64,000 bases of DNA, taken from the NCBI GenBank assembly GCA_034440575.1, contig JAOTOL010001656.1, positions 2,482,501-2,546,500 on the forward strand. The letters are read 5' to 3'. The notes below the pieces were generated by a model. It was given only the letters and a program-made list of their open reading frames with translations. It was not told the origin of the DNA and ran no database searches. Both the position numbers and the translations under genes were made by a program. The stretch is from Imbricaverruca yamaguchii. Taxonomy: Eukaryota > Arthropoda > Thecostraca > Neoverrucidae. Positions 11,966 to 23,949 of the stretch are shown in pieces (within the stretch, counting starts at the first letter, position 1; every line of letters starts with the position of its first letter).

Positions 11966-12721
11966 CCTCTTCCGTATTTAGTGGCTCTCCTCTCCCGTCT
12001 CGGAGGGCCTCTTCCGTATTTAGTGGCTCTCCTCTCCCGTCTCGGAGGGCCTGTTCCGTATTTAGTGGCTCTCCTCTCCCGTCTCGGAGGGCCTCTTCCG
12101 TATTTAGTGGCTCTCCTCTCCCGTCTCGGAGGGCCTCTTCCGTATTTAGTGGCTCTCCTCTCCCGTCTCGGAGGGCCTCTTCCGTATTTAGTGGCTCTCC
12201 TTTCCCGTCTCGGAGGACCTCTTCCGTATTTAGTGGCTCTCCTCTCCCGTCTCGGAGGGCCTCTTCCGTATTTAGTGGCTCTCCTCTCCCGTCTCGGAGG
12301 GCCTCTTCCGTATTTAGTGGCTCTCCTCTCCCGTCTCGGAGGACCTCTTCCGTATTTAGTGGCTCTCCTCCCCCGTCTCGGAGGGCCTCTTCCGTATTTA
12401 GTGGCTGTCCTCTCCCGTCTCGGAGGACCTCTTCCGTATTTAGTGGCTCTCCTCCCCCGTCTCGGAGGGCCTCTTCCGTATTTAGTGGCTGTCCTCTCCC
12501 GTCTCGGAGGGCCTCTTCCGTATTTAGTGGCTCTCCTCTCCCGTCTCGGAGGGCCTCTTCCGTATTTAGTGGCTCTCCTCTCCCGTCTCGGAGGGCCTCT
12601 TCCGTATTTAGTGGCTCTCCTCTCCCGTCTCGGAGGGCCTCTTCCGTATTTAGTGGCTCTCCTCTCCCGTCTCGGAGGGCCTCTTCCGTATTTAGTGGCT
12701 CTCCTCTCCCGTCTTGGAGGG
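11966..12721. repeat. 42-bp minisatellite, 18 copies
   Basis: An exact 42-bp period runs from 11966 to 12721. Copies differ by few bases (cctcttccg, cctgttccg, gaggacctc). Each unit looks like two 20-22 bp halves, one starting CCTCTTCCGTATTTAGT and one starting CTCCTCTCCCGTCTCGGAG. The array could therefore have arisen from the degenerate 21-bp background around it. All three frames remain open, giving 14-residue repeat proteins that I regard as spurious. Confidence 0.95.
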
Positions 12722-13960
12722 CCTCTTCCTACATCCTGGGGCCCCTTTAACATGGCATGTGCTTGTTTTCATGTTCAAAGGACAATCTCTGGCAAATTTG
12801 TGGTCTCCTGCCAAGCCTCATGGGCATCCTCCTTTGTCCTCGCAAAATATTACCCGTCTTAAGGGGATCTTCAATTTTGGAAATCTCACCTCATTCCATA
12901 ACTGCTACCACTCCCACTTTAAGGGCCTCCTCCCATTTGCTGAGAACTCCTTCCGGTCTTCGGGACTTTATTTTGCCCTGGATACTCACCTATCTTCCTT
13001 TTTCTTCTATAGGCCTTCTTTCTCAAATGAGGAGCCTTCTCTCACGTCTTTGGGGCCTACTGCTCTGCGTTTTGATTCGATCTTTGCTCATTTTAAGTGT
13101 GGCGTCATGTCTCTTCGTGAACTCCTCTTCTTTCCCAGGTGCCTCATCTTCCAAATTACAAGCAACCTTTCCTATTTGATTTGCCCTGTCATTTTCTGTG
13201 GACCTTCTTGCCAGTATTGGAGCCTTTTTCTCGCCTGGGAGCAATCCCTCTTATCTAATGGTATTTCTCTTCTATTTTAGGGGCCTCTACGTGTATCATG
13301 AGGCCTTATTTCTAATCCTGTGTCGTCCTCTTCCAAATTAGATGCCTCCTGTCACGTTTCTGGATCGTCCTTTTTTTATTTTGGTGGAACCTTACCAGTT
13401 TTGAAGCCTGCTTTTGTGTCTCCGAAACTTCATCTCATATCCACTGGCTTTCTCTTCTGTCTTAGGGCCTCCTTTCATTTTCTGGGGCCTTTCTTCCCAT
13501 ATTGAGGCATCCTTTGCAGTCCTGGTGACCTCCTTTGCAATCCTGGGGGCCTCCTTTGCAGTTCTGGAGACCTTCTTTGCAATCCTGGGGGGCCTCCGTG
13601 CCAATTGTTGGTACTTTTTTATTGTGGACTCTCCTATCCTCTCCTAGGTGACTCCTTTTTAATTAGAGGCCTCTTCTCACGTTTTGGAAGCATCCTCACC
13701 TGCGTTTAGAGCCTCATTACTCTATTGGCAGGGTGTTTTTCCGACGCAGTCCCAAATCTTCTCTCCTAGGGGCCTCCTCTTCAGAAATATTGGTCTTACC
13801 TGGCTGGTCTCAGTGGCCTTCTATCATTTCTGCTGAGACCTTGTTATCTATCTTGGGGCTCCATCTTGCGTCCGGAGAAATATCTCCTTTCATTCCTTAT
13901 TTTCTGTTGTAGGGGCCTCTTCTTCCATCTTGGGGCCTCGTTTTCGAAATTAACCCTTTG
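12722..13960. repeat. Degenerate 21-bp array, pyrimidine-rich
   Basis: A loose 20-22 bp period continues to the right of the 42-bp array, clearest at 13465-13600, where GGGGCCTCCTTTGCA-type units follow each other every 21 bp. Elsewhere the phase is hard to follow. Open frames at 12714-13280 have no domain. Confidence 0.65.
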
Positions 13961-14539
13961 GTTGCCGGAGTGTGTAAATCGAGTAACTTTCTGTCCAACC
14001 TAACGTGGAGAAATAATCTTTGTTCTCCACGTTGTGTACTTGCTTCCCGACATACTTTTATGATGTTCCTTATGCGATGGTAGTTCTCAATAATAAAAGG
14101 TCAAAGCAACTATACATCAGAATAATGCATTTCTTGTGAACGCCATTCTAGCTACACGAGAGGGAGCTTGTTTGCCCTGGAATCAGCGTAACCCAACATT
14201 TACATATATATATATATATACATGTATGTATGCTTGCAGCATGGAATACCATCAACTTGCCAACTTGTCGGTGGGCGACTCGGCGATGGTGCACAATTTG
14301 AGGGCTAAGAGATGAGCTAAATGTAGGTCAAGTGTGGAATATGATATGTATATTATAACGTGCGTATATGCATGTCAATGCATGTCAATCCAATTCCCGG
14401 AGCCGGTCAATGATCATGCTGCCGCATACTGATATTTCGAGGCATGGCACCGTTAGTCATATATTCTGAACGGAACACGTAATTCCTTTCTGAGGAACGC
14501 ATAACGATACTTTAAACATGAATATATTTTCCTCGCATC
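13961..14539. other. No recognised gene
   Basis: Unique-looking AT-rich sequence with a TA-dinucleotide run near 14203-14221. Nothing else seen. Confidence 0.5.
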
Positions 14540-15480
14540 TGCAACTAACGGCAAGGCAAGTCGTTGAGAAGGTATTGAAACTGAGAAGCTCTAATGATGC
14601 AGGCTGTACTCATATACAAGTTTGTAGGAAGAAAATGCATTTAAAAACGTCATTCCTCCAATTTTATATAGGGGCATGGGTGTTGTTTTGTATGCTTGTG
14701 GGCGGACATTTTCCCCTTCAATGTTGGTTTGCTCCCATGGGCAATGAACCACATGCCCCATGGTTCCGAAAATTATTTGGGGATCAGTGGCGTACCTATA
14801 ATTTGCATCTGGGAGAGGGGGCAAACGGATTTGGCGGTGGACCACGTACCCCATTAAAACGTCCTCTGATTTCGACAATTTTTTTCAGAGGGGACCATTT
14901 CAAAATCAAATAATTCGTGACAAACTGAATTGTTGTGTGGAAGGGCCTAATCTACCACCATCGTTTCTGAGACGTCAGATTTCATCCCTAACTTCCCAGC
15001 CTGTTCGAAGGTTTTCTTTTGGTAGCCCTTGATAAGTCACCTCACATTGCTGAAATTACACCCATGCAAATCACCTTAAAATGTCAAATTTCCCAATTTC
15101 AGGCTTTCCAGTTCATAGCATCCGGTCGCTACGACACCAACGTTCGTGCACGTGTACACCCATCTTGTGCATTCGGCGCATTCGCGATACTTCGTGCGAT
15201 ACTACGGTTTCTGATAGGCCTCCTACATTCTGCTAATTGCTGCTACATGATAATCTTGCGTCATATTTGACGTGATGGAACGCTTCGTTTGGGCGTTCGC
15301 AATGAAAATTCGATTAATTAAATTCGATGGTTAGTTCTCAACTTCCCACATTTTCTGGTGGCTAAGAAATGCGGACACCCGTTGAGCCTCGATGCACCTC
15401 ATATCCTTGGTTCAATCTGCTCTCAGGTTGACTACCGAACCGATGCCCTGCCTCGGTGTTCGTTTTGGATACGTTGCGTC
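14540..15480. repeat. Head of a long diverged duplicate, copy B
   Basis: Collinear with 9530-10430 at an offset of about 5.0 kb, with many substitutions and small indels. It includes TGTTGTTTTGTATGC at 14689, related on the opposite strand to the ends of the gag-like remnants. No coding potential was recognised. Confidence 0.7.
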
Positions 15481-18400
15481 TTTCTTCGTCTACTGATGTG
15501 ACTTAGGAGTGCAATCCATTTCTGCTAGGTGCCGAACACATTTTCGAAAACCCTGCTTGCTTTAGGGTTTATTGCTTTTTTGTGCACAAATAATTTGTGC
15601 AGTTACCGAGACGTATTCGAAGATCCTGGTGTGTTTATTTCGTGCCTGGTTTATTTGTTCTTATTGCGACCATGGTGCTTTTTTGCAGCCCCAGTCTCTT
15701 TTTCAGACCCTTATGCGGTCTCAAGATATTTATATTTTGGAGCTCAAGATGTTTATATTTAGGTTTGCAGTGCATGTTTTAAGGTCCTGTCGCTTTTTGC
15801 AAGACTGCGCCTGGGAGGACCAGATGCATTTTGGGCCCGTGTTGTGCTCTTATGGTCCCGATGTGCTTATTTGGCGTTTCCGACGCACATTTGTGGGGCA
15901 CCAGTACGATTTTGGGGCTTCGGTGCGATTTTATGAGTCCCGTGCGACCTTTCGGGCCCATGCGCTTGATACCGGGACCCAACGTCAGTTTTCTGGATTC
16001 CATGCGATTTTTGTGGATCTTTTCTGGCTTTTTGAAATAAATAAGTCTGAACTACGTCCGGGTTCACGGCCTGATTTTTCGCGTCCCCGGAGGGAATGTT
16101 TTTGTATCCCGCCTCGAGTTTTCCAGCTCCGGTACGTGTTTTTTTCGGGGCCGTACGCGATTTGTTGAGGCATCTGGTGCTATATTCGGTGCTCTAGTGA
16201 CATTTTCCTGACTCGGACATTTGCTTTTTTTCAGAATCCCTCTTTATATTGGAAGGCGTATCCCTTCTTTTCGGTATCCTTTATTTTTTCTGGTACCGAT
16301 TCAATTTTCTTTCGGGTCACACTATACTCATATCTACACGCCAATTTTGGGAGCCCTGGCGTGATTTTTTTATGCCCATACAAAATTTTGGGACCATCGG
16401 CCGAAATTGTGGGTCCCGAGCGCGACATTTGGCGGACCGGTTCGAGTTTCCGGGACGCGTTATACTTAGATGTGCTCCCAGCGCGATTATGTCAGTTCCT
16501 GTTGCAAGCTTTCTGGCATCAGAGCGAGTTTATCGGAGGCTAGCTGGATATATTTGGAGACCCCTTCGCGAATTTAGATGGACCGTCGCGGATTTTGGTG
16601 GCCACAGTGCGACTAATTGCGCTATTGTTGTATTCATTTGGAGCTCCTGACGCATATTTATGGGACCCCAGCAAGATTTTGGGGACCCCGGTGCAATTTC
16701 TCGAGGTTTCGAAGATACTTTTTTGGGTCATGCGCATAGTTCCGGGGGGATCACATCATAATGTTCGGGGTTCTTGGCGACTTTTGATGTTTTTTCAAAG
16801 TCCGAGTCCTGAGTCCAGTTTCACTAATACCAATTTGTCTTATTTAAGGCAAATTGGTCTTGAGTAAAATTTACAGTCCCCGGCGTGATTTTAGTGGGCT
16901 TCGGCGCAAATTTTCGGCACCGGCTCGAGTTTTCTATGGTGCGTTCTATTTAGTTGGAGGTATCTAGGTAATTCCTGGGATCCAGACGTGAATATATGGG
17001 TCCCAGTACGATTTTGGAGAACCACGGTGTGATTCTTGGAACCCACCCCAAGGGGCATTTACCCTTTTGGTACGCAAATGCGGTTGCTCAACGAGCTTTT
17101 GTTTCAGCCGATGCCATCCTTCTGGTAGGAATGCCTTTCGGATAGTCCTCTTTCGGGACATATTCGGATTTGTTTGGTGTTCCAGTCGATTCTATCGGGT
17201 CTCGTTGTGAATTTTGGGGGGCTCTATTTTTGTAAGCCCTCTCTGTGGTATTCTTGACCTCGACACGATTCTTCGGGCTCCCGTGCAATATGTTTCTGTG
17301 TCCCGACATGCTTCTTTTCGGGGGCTCCACGCATTTTTTGGTCTTTGTCGCGGTTTTTGAGGCCACAGAGTGACATTCTGGTTAAGAATTGATCTTGGGG
17401 AGTCAGCTGTGACTTTTGTATCTCCAGCGCGACCTTTTGGGTGCCAAGTGTAATTTTCCAGGGCTGCAACGCAACATTTTTGGACCTCAGCGTGACTTGC
17501 CAGACCCTTGCGTCATTTGTTCCTAGTGCGAGTTTTAGCGGCCTCGACATGTTTTGGGTGCCCAAAACGTTATTAAGATTCGTGACGCGATTGATGATGC
17601 CCTGAGTAAATATCAATTTTCGGATTGATTTTTCTTGTTGCCCCTGCTCCGTTTTTGGGTGGTTCCGATGAGACTTTTGAGGCCCCAGTGTGACCGGTCA
17701 AGTCCCTAGCGTAATTTTGACGGAGCCGTGGGTGGCGTTTTGCCACCCTCAAAACGCCACCCACGAACTGAAAACCACTCAGAGTGATTTTCAGGATTTC
17801 AGCAGAAGTCGGTCCTTTTGTGGTAACCTCTGTGATTTTCAAGAACCGGGCACGATTTTTGCCCCCACCCCTACAGTGTAATTTTTATGGGCTCGGTCTG
17901 ACTTTGGTGGGGCCAGAGGGATTTCCAGGTGGCCCGGCCCGATATTTTGTGTCCCCAGTACGATTTATGGGGGCCCAGGTGCCAACTTTGGATGACCCAA
18001 GCATGATTTTCAGGGCTCGGTCGGACGTTTGGGGTTCCAGCGCGATTTGCAAGGTCTCGGCCAACATTTTTAGGGCCCCATCACATTTTTTTGCAAGGGC
18101 CCCCGGCCAGATTGTTTTGAGCCTCCATCGTGATGCCTATGGGCCAGGACTCGACATCTTTAGTCCCCAGTGTGATTTTCAGTGTCCCCGGTGGGACTTT
18201 TTGTGTACCCAGTGGTTTTGTTCGGGGTCTGGTCGCATTTTCTAAGCGCCAGAGCAAGTTTCATTGGCCCCGGAGCGAATTTGGGGTCGATAATGTGATT
18301 TTCAGGTACAACGGTGCGATTTTTTTGTGTCCCAGCGTCATTTTCAGGAGCCCCTGCGCGACGTTTTGGCTCACCAAATGTGGACCTGGTGCGATTTTTG

Positions 18401-18500
18401 GGACCCCAATGCGATATTTTTAGGGGGCCCCGCGCAATTCTCCCAACCCTGTCACGATTCTTGAGGGCCAAAACCTCTTAGGACAGGGGGAACTTCCCTT
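15480..18500. repeat. Degenerate 20-21 bp tandem array, copy B
   Basis: About 3 kb of units near 20 bp with T-tracts (attttt) and GG/CC clusters in regular alternation, clearest at 15880-16020 and 17930-18430. Compared with copy A, the offset grows from about 5.0 to about 6.0 kb, so units were gained or lost after duplication. Predicted proteins here are rich in G, P, R and K and are artefacts of the repeat. Confidence 0.75.
17728..17764. repeat. Perfect 15-bp inverted repeat (hairpin)
   Basis: The left arm GTGGGTGGCGTTTTG (17728-17742) and right arm CAAAACGCCACCCAC (17750-17764) are exactly complementary across a 7-base spacer. It lies within the degenerate array, where such perfection is exceptional. 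There is no gene nearby. Confidence 0.9.
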
Positions 18501-19285
18501 TTGGCCATCCCCCCTTCGGTACGGCACTGGTTGAAGCCTGACTGACAGTGTAAGGTTGAGTTGACCTTTAGCGGCCTAGTGTGGGTTTGGACTTCAATCG
18601 TGATAATGGCAGTGGCGTGGTCTGATCAGCATAGGTCACGTGAATAAGCTGCTTTTTAATCTAACCAAGAAAGAGACAGAAGAATGTGTTGCAAAATTGG
18701 CTCCCCGGGAGCCATGAACCTACGCAGATCATCGAACTGTCTTCGATGCACCTAATGGTATCTTGGTATATATCTAGCTGGTCCTATGCAGCAAGTGTTT
18801 ATAAAATATCGTTATTTGTAGCAATTCACGTACCAAACGCATGCATGAATTGACAGAGGATTATCTGACCAATGCAGAATAATAGAGGAAATTTCCTGAG
18901 GCCAACCTCAGGGACATGAACGTGCGACATTTTATTCATATCGTGACCTTTTGAGAAAAAAAAAATCCTGCTTTGCGTTGTGCCGAACTTTACCAATTAG
19001 AACGCGTTAAGACTCATAGTGGAACACGACCTTGATATTGGTCGGAGGTCAAACGATCACAACCTGGCAGTAACTTTATCTTGAAATAGTGATTGTGCGT
19101 TTATTGTAGAAGGTGAACGATGTGGACCTCATTTTAAAGCAGTTTTGGTTGTGCGACTGACGCCATGTTAATGCGGAAATTGCAATTAAATGCAGAATAG
19201 CCCGCCACGTTTGCCCTTTGAAGAGTATTGAAATGTGCATCAACGGGGAGGAAATCGGCTGCTCTGTCTGACAGTACCATTGGTG
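18501..19285. other. No recognised gene
   Basis: Mixed-composition sequence. A word GGTACGGCACTG at 18518 is nearly the reverse complement of CAGTGGCGTACC at 14784, but the flanks do not match as a target duplication. No domain or RNA seen. Confidence 0.45.
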
Positions 19286-19289
19286 TTCC

Positions 19290-20080
19290 TAGCCACGCAC
19301 CAATGGTAGGGATTGGCTACATGGTCGAACTCAGACAATTCAGGGCAACTCCGTTGGGGCGCTACCAGTGACCCACGGTGTGATTCAAGGTTCTCTATGT
19401 GACCCTCATCTCATGTCCCAGACGCGAAACAGGTCACCTACGCTGATGACGTGTAATTTTTGGACTCAGACACCCCGGTAAATCTGGAAGCATTAAAGCA
19501 ACGAGTAGAGCACACCTTAAGTATGACTCTAATTTGGTGTACCAAAAATAGGCTCAAAATCAACCCTAGCGAAACGGAACTAATAGTTCCAAAATATCGG
19601 CGCCTGAAACTGGGCGGAAACTTTTTATTACATTTGGGGACAACGAAATTAAGCCCTCGCCGCATGCCAAAATTCTCGGCATTTATGTGGATTCAGCTTT
19701 GTCATGGGAAAAAAATATCCCAAGTAATTCGCCGCTGCTTCTGTGTTCTCGTCGGGCTGCTACTGTGTTCTCGTCTCTGGCTCAAGTCGACGAGAGCACA
19801 TTACAGCGACGCTAGAGACCCTGGATTGGCTGAAGTTCGACAACATGCTTCAGCAGCGCGATTTGGCCATGGTTGGAAGACTGCTTGCAATATCTGTTTC
19901 TCTTACAGTGGCTAGCAGTATTAATTTCCGCTCCAAAATCTCCCGTAGGACCACTCGGGGAACTGACGCGAACAAATTAGAGTTGCTCCGCATTAATACG
20001 GAGGTTGCCAGGCGCAGCTTTCTGTATCGGGCGGCCAGCATGTGGAATAATAGGGTTGATGCTCAGGGGCGTATTTGATG
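19290..20080 (+). pseudogene. Non-LTR retrotransposon reverse transcriptase, C-terminal fragment
   Basis: Plus-strand pieces read VTHGVIQGSLCDP (near 19370; the VPQGS-type motif, changed), then after an internal deletion QVTYADDV (near 19430; the catalytic YADD box) followed by a stop. Next comes LKQRVEHTLSMTLIWCTKNR (19495-19555) and the thumb-like region. A further internal gap leads to LETLDWLKFDNMLQQRDLAM and RRSFLYRAASMWNN near 20050, the typical end of such proteins. It carries stop codons and deletions and is non-functional. The clade is uncertain (CR1- or Jockey-like). Confidence 0.75.
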
Positions 20081-20234
20081 GCATGTTCTATCATTTTATC
20101 TCTTTTCATTGACGTTTTACGTTCTTTAAGTGTGTTTTTCATAATTCGAGTGTCTCTTTTAGGATTGAACCATGCATTGACGCGAGTGCTGAAAAGCTAT
20201 GAATATGGAGAACTCAATACACGACTATAACTAT
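20081..20234 (+). repeat. 3' tail of the LINE fragment with short hexamer-like repeat
   Basis: After the end of the reverse-transcriptase fragment comes an AT-rich 3' region. It ends in words of the type gactat/aactat. The same words resume right of the DNA transposon (24294-24320: ataactatgactatgacaatgac), so the transposon appears to have landed inside a simple-repeat LINE tail. Confidence 0.55.
20227..20234. repeat. 8-bp target-site duplication, left
   Basis: ATAACTAT directly abuts the left end of the transposon. The same eight bases directly abut its right end at 24294-24301. Confidence 0.85.
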
Positions 20235-20578
20235 TAGGCCATGTCGTCGTTCGTCAGATTAAGATTTGGATCTCGGCGGGGTTATTTTTTTGTGCCTTGC
20301 TATGTAGTGATGTAAAATAAAAACAAACATTCCCAAAAATTTGAGTTTCAAATCTATAGAAACGAGGATCTTGTGATGTCTGCAAATTTTGTCTCCAACG
20401 CCCCAGGCGAGGGTTGGTTGGGGGTTTTTACACCGTCACCGTTTCTCTCCTAATCAAGTTATAGCTGCCAAACAAAAACGAGCATGTTGCCCGTCATCAA
20501 AGAAACTCGACGGTACCCAGTTTTGAGGCTTGGGGTCAACTGGTGACCTCCCAGGTCAGGTCAATGACCCAAATTAGG
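20235..20578 (+). repeat. Left terminal inverted repeat, about 344 bp
   Basis: From TAGGCCATG to about aattaggc. The reverse complement matches 23950-24293 almost base for base. The poly-T run at 20282-20290, the word acaccgtcaccgtttctc and tcccaggtcaggtcaatga all have partners on the right. Homology stops near 20578. Confidence 0.9.
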
Positions 20579-21067
20579 CAAAAAAAACGGACTTTTACCC
20601 TTTGAAGGACCACAGAACAAACCGAAGGACCACACCAACATGCCGGAGAAGAAACTGACGACTTCTGAGGTTTCTTCTAATCTTTGCCGTTCTCGGTCAC
20701 CGACAGAGGTCAGGTCAGGACAAATCCGGTCAGGTACCACATCGACATGAAAGGACGTAAACCATAGCATATTAACTCAGGTCTAAACATCACAAAAGCA
20801 AATCATTTTCCGAATAGAGCAGAGTTATACTAATATTCTTTGCATCAAAGGAAAAGCACACGCTTCTACAAGTACCTTTGCAGTCTGACCTTCACGGTTC
20901 AAATGCCGGTGGCATCACAGTGATTCACATGCGCACGCGCACCGGCTGCCATAGCGTATCGATACAGAGCCGCTAACGGGCCGCGCACAATATGCTTACA
21001 CGCCCCAGGAGCGCAAAACCGGCCGAAAGTACAGCACACTAACAAGCAAAGAGCACAGGTTCAGACC

Positions 21068-23757
21068 TTACAAACATATCTTCGCATGGTCCTTCTTGGA
21101 CTTCATGACGCCGCCGGTCAGCTCTCTGTGTGCCAGCCTGGCCCTGATGAAGCCGTCTCTTCTCGCGTAGCCGTACACTGCCTTGGACGCGGCCGTCACC
21201 TCTTTGACACATCGCTCCACGTTCTGTCCGTGGACTGGCATCGAGTCTACTTCCATGGGGGTGGACTCGAACTTCTTGATGACCGCAGCTGGCAGGTCCC
21301 GGGTGAGGATGGGCTCGGAGATCTGCTCATCATCCCAGGCAATCAGTTTCCGCAGGCCTGTGGCCTGCTTGTTGAGGTCCACCTTGCACCTGGTGCGGAT
21401 GTTGACTTGTTCTTCAACCTCCTCGGTTTCCGAGCGCCGCTGCAGAGCAGCGTCTGCAGGAGCATCTCCGGATGCGCCCACCAGGCGCTGGACTCCAGGT
21501 AGGAGAACACCTCCTTGACCACCTGTTCGTCCTGATCGAGAGTCAGCTGCAGCTGTTGCAGACAGATCCGTGCGCCCTCGATCCAGTGGTTACGAATCTT
21601 GTACCTGAACCACGTGGGGTAGTACACCCCGATGATGTACTCGCAGATGAGCCGGAGGTGCCAGGCTTCCTTCCCGGCGAAGCCATGGCGGCCCACCCAC
21701 ATCCGGAGGAAGCGGTTGGCTGTGGTCAGCCACCTGCTATGGTTGACCGGGCCGATGTCCAGGTTGGCGAGGCGGTCGGTCACGTGCCCGGAGCGGATCG
21801 CTGCCACCATGTCGTACCCGTACCGCTGGTCGGTGGACAGGTCTGCCCTCACCTCCTCCGTCAGCTCCGGCAGGGCTGGTCCGATGGTGATCTTGCTGAA
21901 CCTCTTGACTGGCAGCTCGGTGGCAGTCGCGAGGGCCTTGCCCAGGGGACCTGAAATATCGTTGAATGGGTAGTTAGTCGTCGTAAATGGATGCTTGTTA
22001 GCCATGCGGCAGTCGATAACGTTACTTAAAATATTTACAGGGACTTTGAGGGCGTACGGCTGATATGGCTATTTAGAATGCAAATGATAACAGTGCTTCA
22101 ACTTGGACAAAAAACATTTAAGATAAAACAAAACTAATATCAATCAGTGATACATACACAATGAGTGATGCAGGACTATATCTCCTTCAGTGATACAGAT
22201 GAAAGAGCAGTGCAGTCGATGACAAACTTGTGAATTTCGGACACATTCGAATCTTGCAACACATGTTGACGTAAATGATACAGTACTCACCAGTGAAGCC
22301 GGTGTCGCTGCTGGTTGGCCCGTCCAGGTTGATGATCAGGTGGCGGAGAGGAAGTTCGTTGAGGTGGAGACCGCACAGCAGCCAATTCAGCGACCTGCCC
22401 AGCATCTTCTCCACGAATTGGAAGCCGCCGCCCCAGATGCCGCTGTTGGTGTTGGTTGAGCCGCCTCCAATATGCATGATGGTCTTGTCGACGCCGTGTT
22501 CCCGCATCCACTGCACCAGACATTTGGCGATCTGCTCGGCGGCGGTGGCAGTCTCATCTGCCTTCGGAGGTGAGAAGTGAAAGAGGTAGTCCCCGCCGGG
22601 CTCAGCTACCACCGAGTAGTGATCCTCCTTCTGGAACGAGGGGTAGAGCTGGTCACTTCCCTCCACCTGCTCATACTTCAGCGTCCAGTCCCTCCGTCCA
22701 TCGAAGTACAAGCAGGCGATGTCCTTCCTCTGGCACGTCATTGCCGCCTTCTCCTGCAGCTCCCTGTAGAGCGCCTCCTTCGCGCGCTGGACTTTATTGG
22801 CGTCGATGACGTTTGAGGTGTCGTCTTTGGAAATGACTCCGTAGTCGAGCATGGCGGCGTTGGCGATAGCTGCGGTGGCGTTGCAGGACATACCGTACCG
22901 GATTGAGGACATGGCGACATTTCTGATGCTGGCCATGTTGCGCGTGCTGGAGCTGGTAGCGGCACTAGCAGAGTAGCTGGGGTCACGCTCGTAGCAGTCC
23001 TCGTCCTCTTCCATCTCGATCTGTTCCCCCTCCGTCAGCTCTTCCACGAATTGATTAAATTCCATGGTGGCTTTCTTCGGGTTTTCTTCTTCTTTTCTCT
23101 TCTCCGCCATCCTCTGCTTCGACTGCTCCTTCTTTTCTTTCCTCTGGTAGGCTAACACCTGCTTGCTGCTCTCCTTCTTGTCCACACGACCTATCATGCA
23201 TGAAGATTTTTCCCCAATCTTTTGCCTCTGGACCATCATGAAAGAAACTTCCAACGCAGAGATTTTCTGCTCCCTGGGGCAAGTGCAGGTGATGTGGCAG
23301 GGCGGAAGCCCGACGTTGCTGGGGATGGGGCAGCCAGGGCAGTTGGCCTCTTGATAGGGGAGGATTGGGCAGCGGCACTTCGTGACGTCAAAAGTCTGTC
23401 CAGCTGCTCCTCCATCTTACTGATCTGCTTCTCTGAGGTCACTTGCTTCCTGGCTATTCTGCTGGCTTTCTCCCACAGCTCGAGCAGTCTCTCCACGATC
23501 GTCTTGTCTGCCGCAATGACGGGAGGCTGGAACTTGAAGTTAGCACTGGCCCACCTCTGCTTGATTTGGATGACGATTTCCTGAAAGAATTCGCGGCTGG
23601 CGTAGTGGTACTTGGGGTTCATCTCCCTCAGGTAGATGCCGTACCTAAGGCAGTCCCGGAGGGTGGGCAGCTCGGTCAGACACATCTCCTTCCCCGTCCC
23701 CAAGTACTCCGTCAACCTTGTGCTGCACTCAGAGCGAGTTCTCTTGCGAGCCGCCAT
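21068..23757 (-). pseudogene. DDE-type transposase-like gene of the DNA transposon, one intron, frameshifted
   Basis: It starts at an ATG (23757) with MAARKRTRSEC. The N-terminal part (to about 23390) has a coiled-coil-like stretch. A frame change at an A-run (23390-23393; minus-strand T-run) leads into a cysteine cluster (CRCPILPY, CPGCPIP, CHITCTCP). This continues to SFMMVQRQKIGEK and the core: CLYFDGRRDWTL, IMHIGGGSTNTNSGIWGGGF, LHLNELPLRHLIINLDGPTS. A GT-AG intron (21951-22290) joins FTG to PLGKAL. After it come HSRWLTTANR, a second frame change near 21430-21445, and the C-terminal VERCVKEVTAASKAVYGYAR to a stop at 21068. These motifs recur in a protein family I know from many arthropod genomes. 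Acidic residues near DGRRD and DGPTS are candidates for a DDE site, by inference. Confidence 0.8.
21951..22290 (-). other. Canonical intron in the transposase gene
   Basis: Donor CTG|GTGAGTACTG at 22290 and acceptor ATATTTCAG|GTCCCC at 21951 (minus strand). The splice joins G|GT, keeps the frame and restores the conserved family junction around FTGPLGK. Length 340 bp. Confidence 0.85.
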
Positions 23758-23949
23758 TTATTGCGGCTTGGCCGGTGATCACTCACAGCACAGCAGCTTT
23801 ACGACAAAGTAGGCGGTCGTTAGATCTGAAAGCAGGCACACTATTAGATCTGAGAAGCATCAGAGGGCCATCAGATTTATTTCCGGTGCCTGAAACCCTA
23901 ATATGTTTAACATGCGGCCCCCACAAACGAAAACATATGCATGTTTTGG

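Noticed and set aside
11875..12862. Three overlapping 260-300 residue frames (RRASSVFSGSPLPS-type and others)
   Set aside because: Artefact of the 42-bp array, which is a multiple of three; no codon preference or domain.
14784..18529. CAGTGGCGTACC and GGTACGGCACTG as possible terminal inverted repeats of a hAT element covering copy B
   Set aside because: The flanking 8 bases (ttggggat, gttgaagc) do not match, and copy A and copy B share sequence to the left of the word, so it is not the element boundary.
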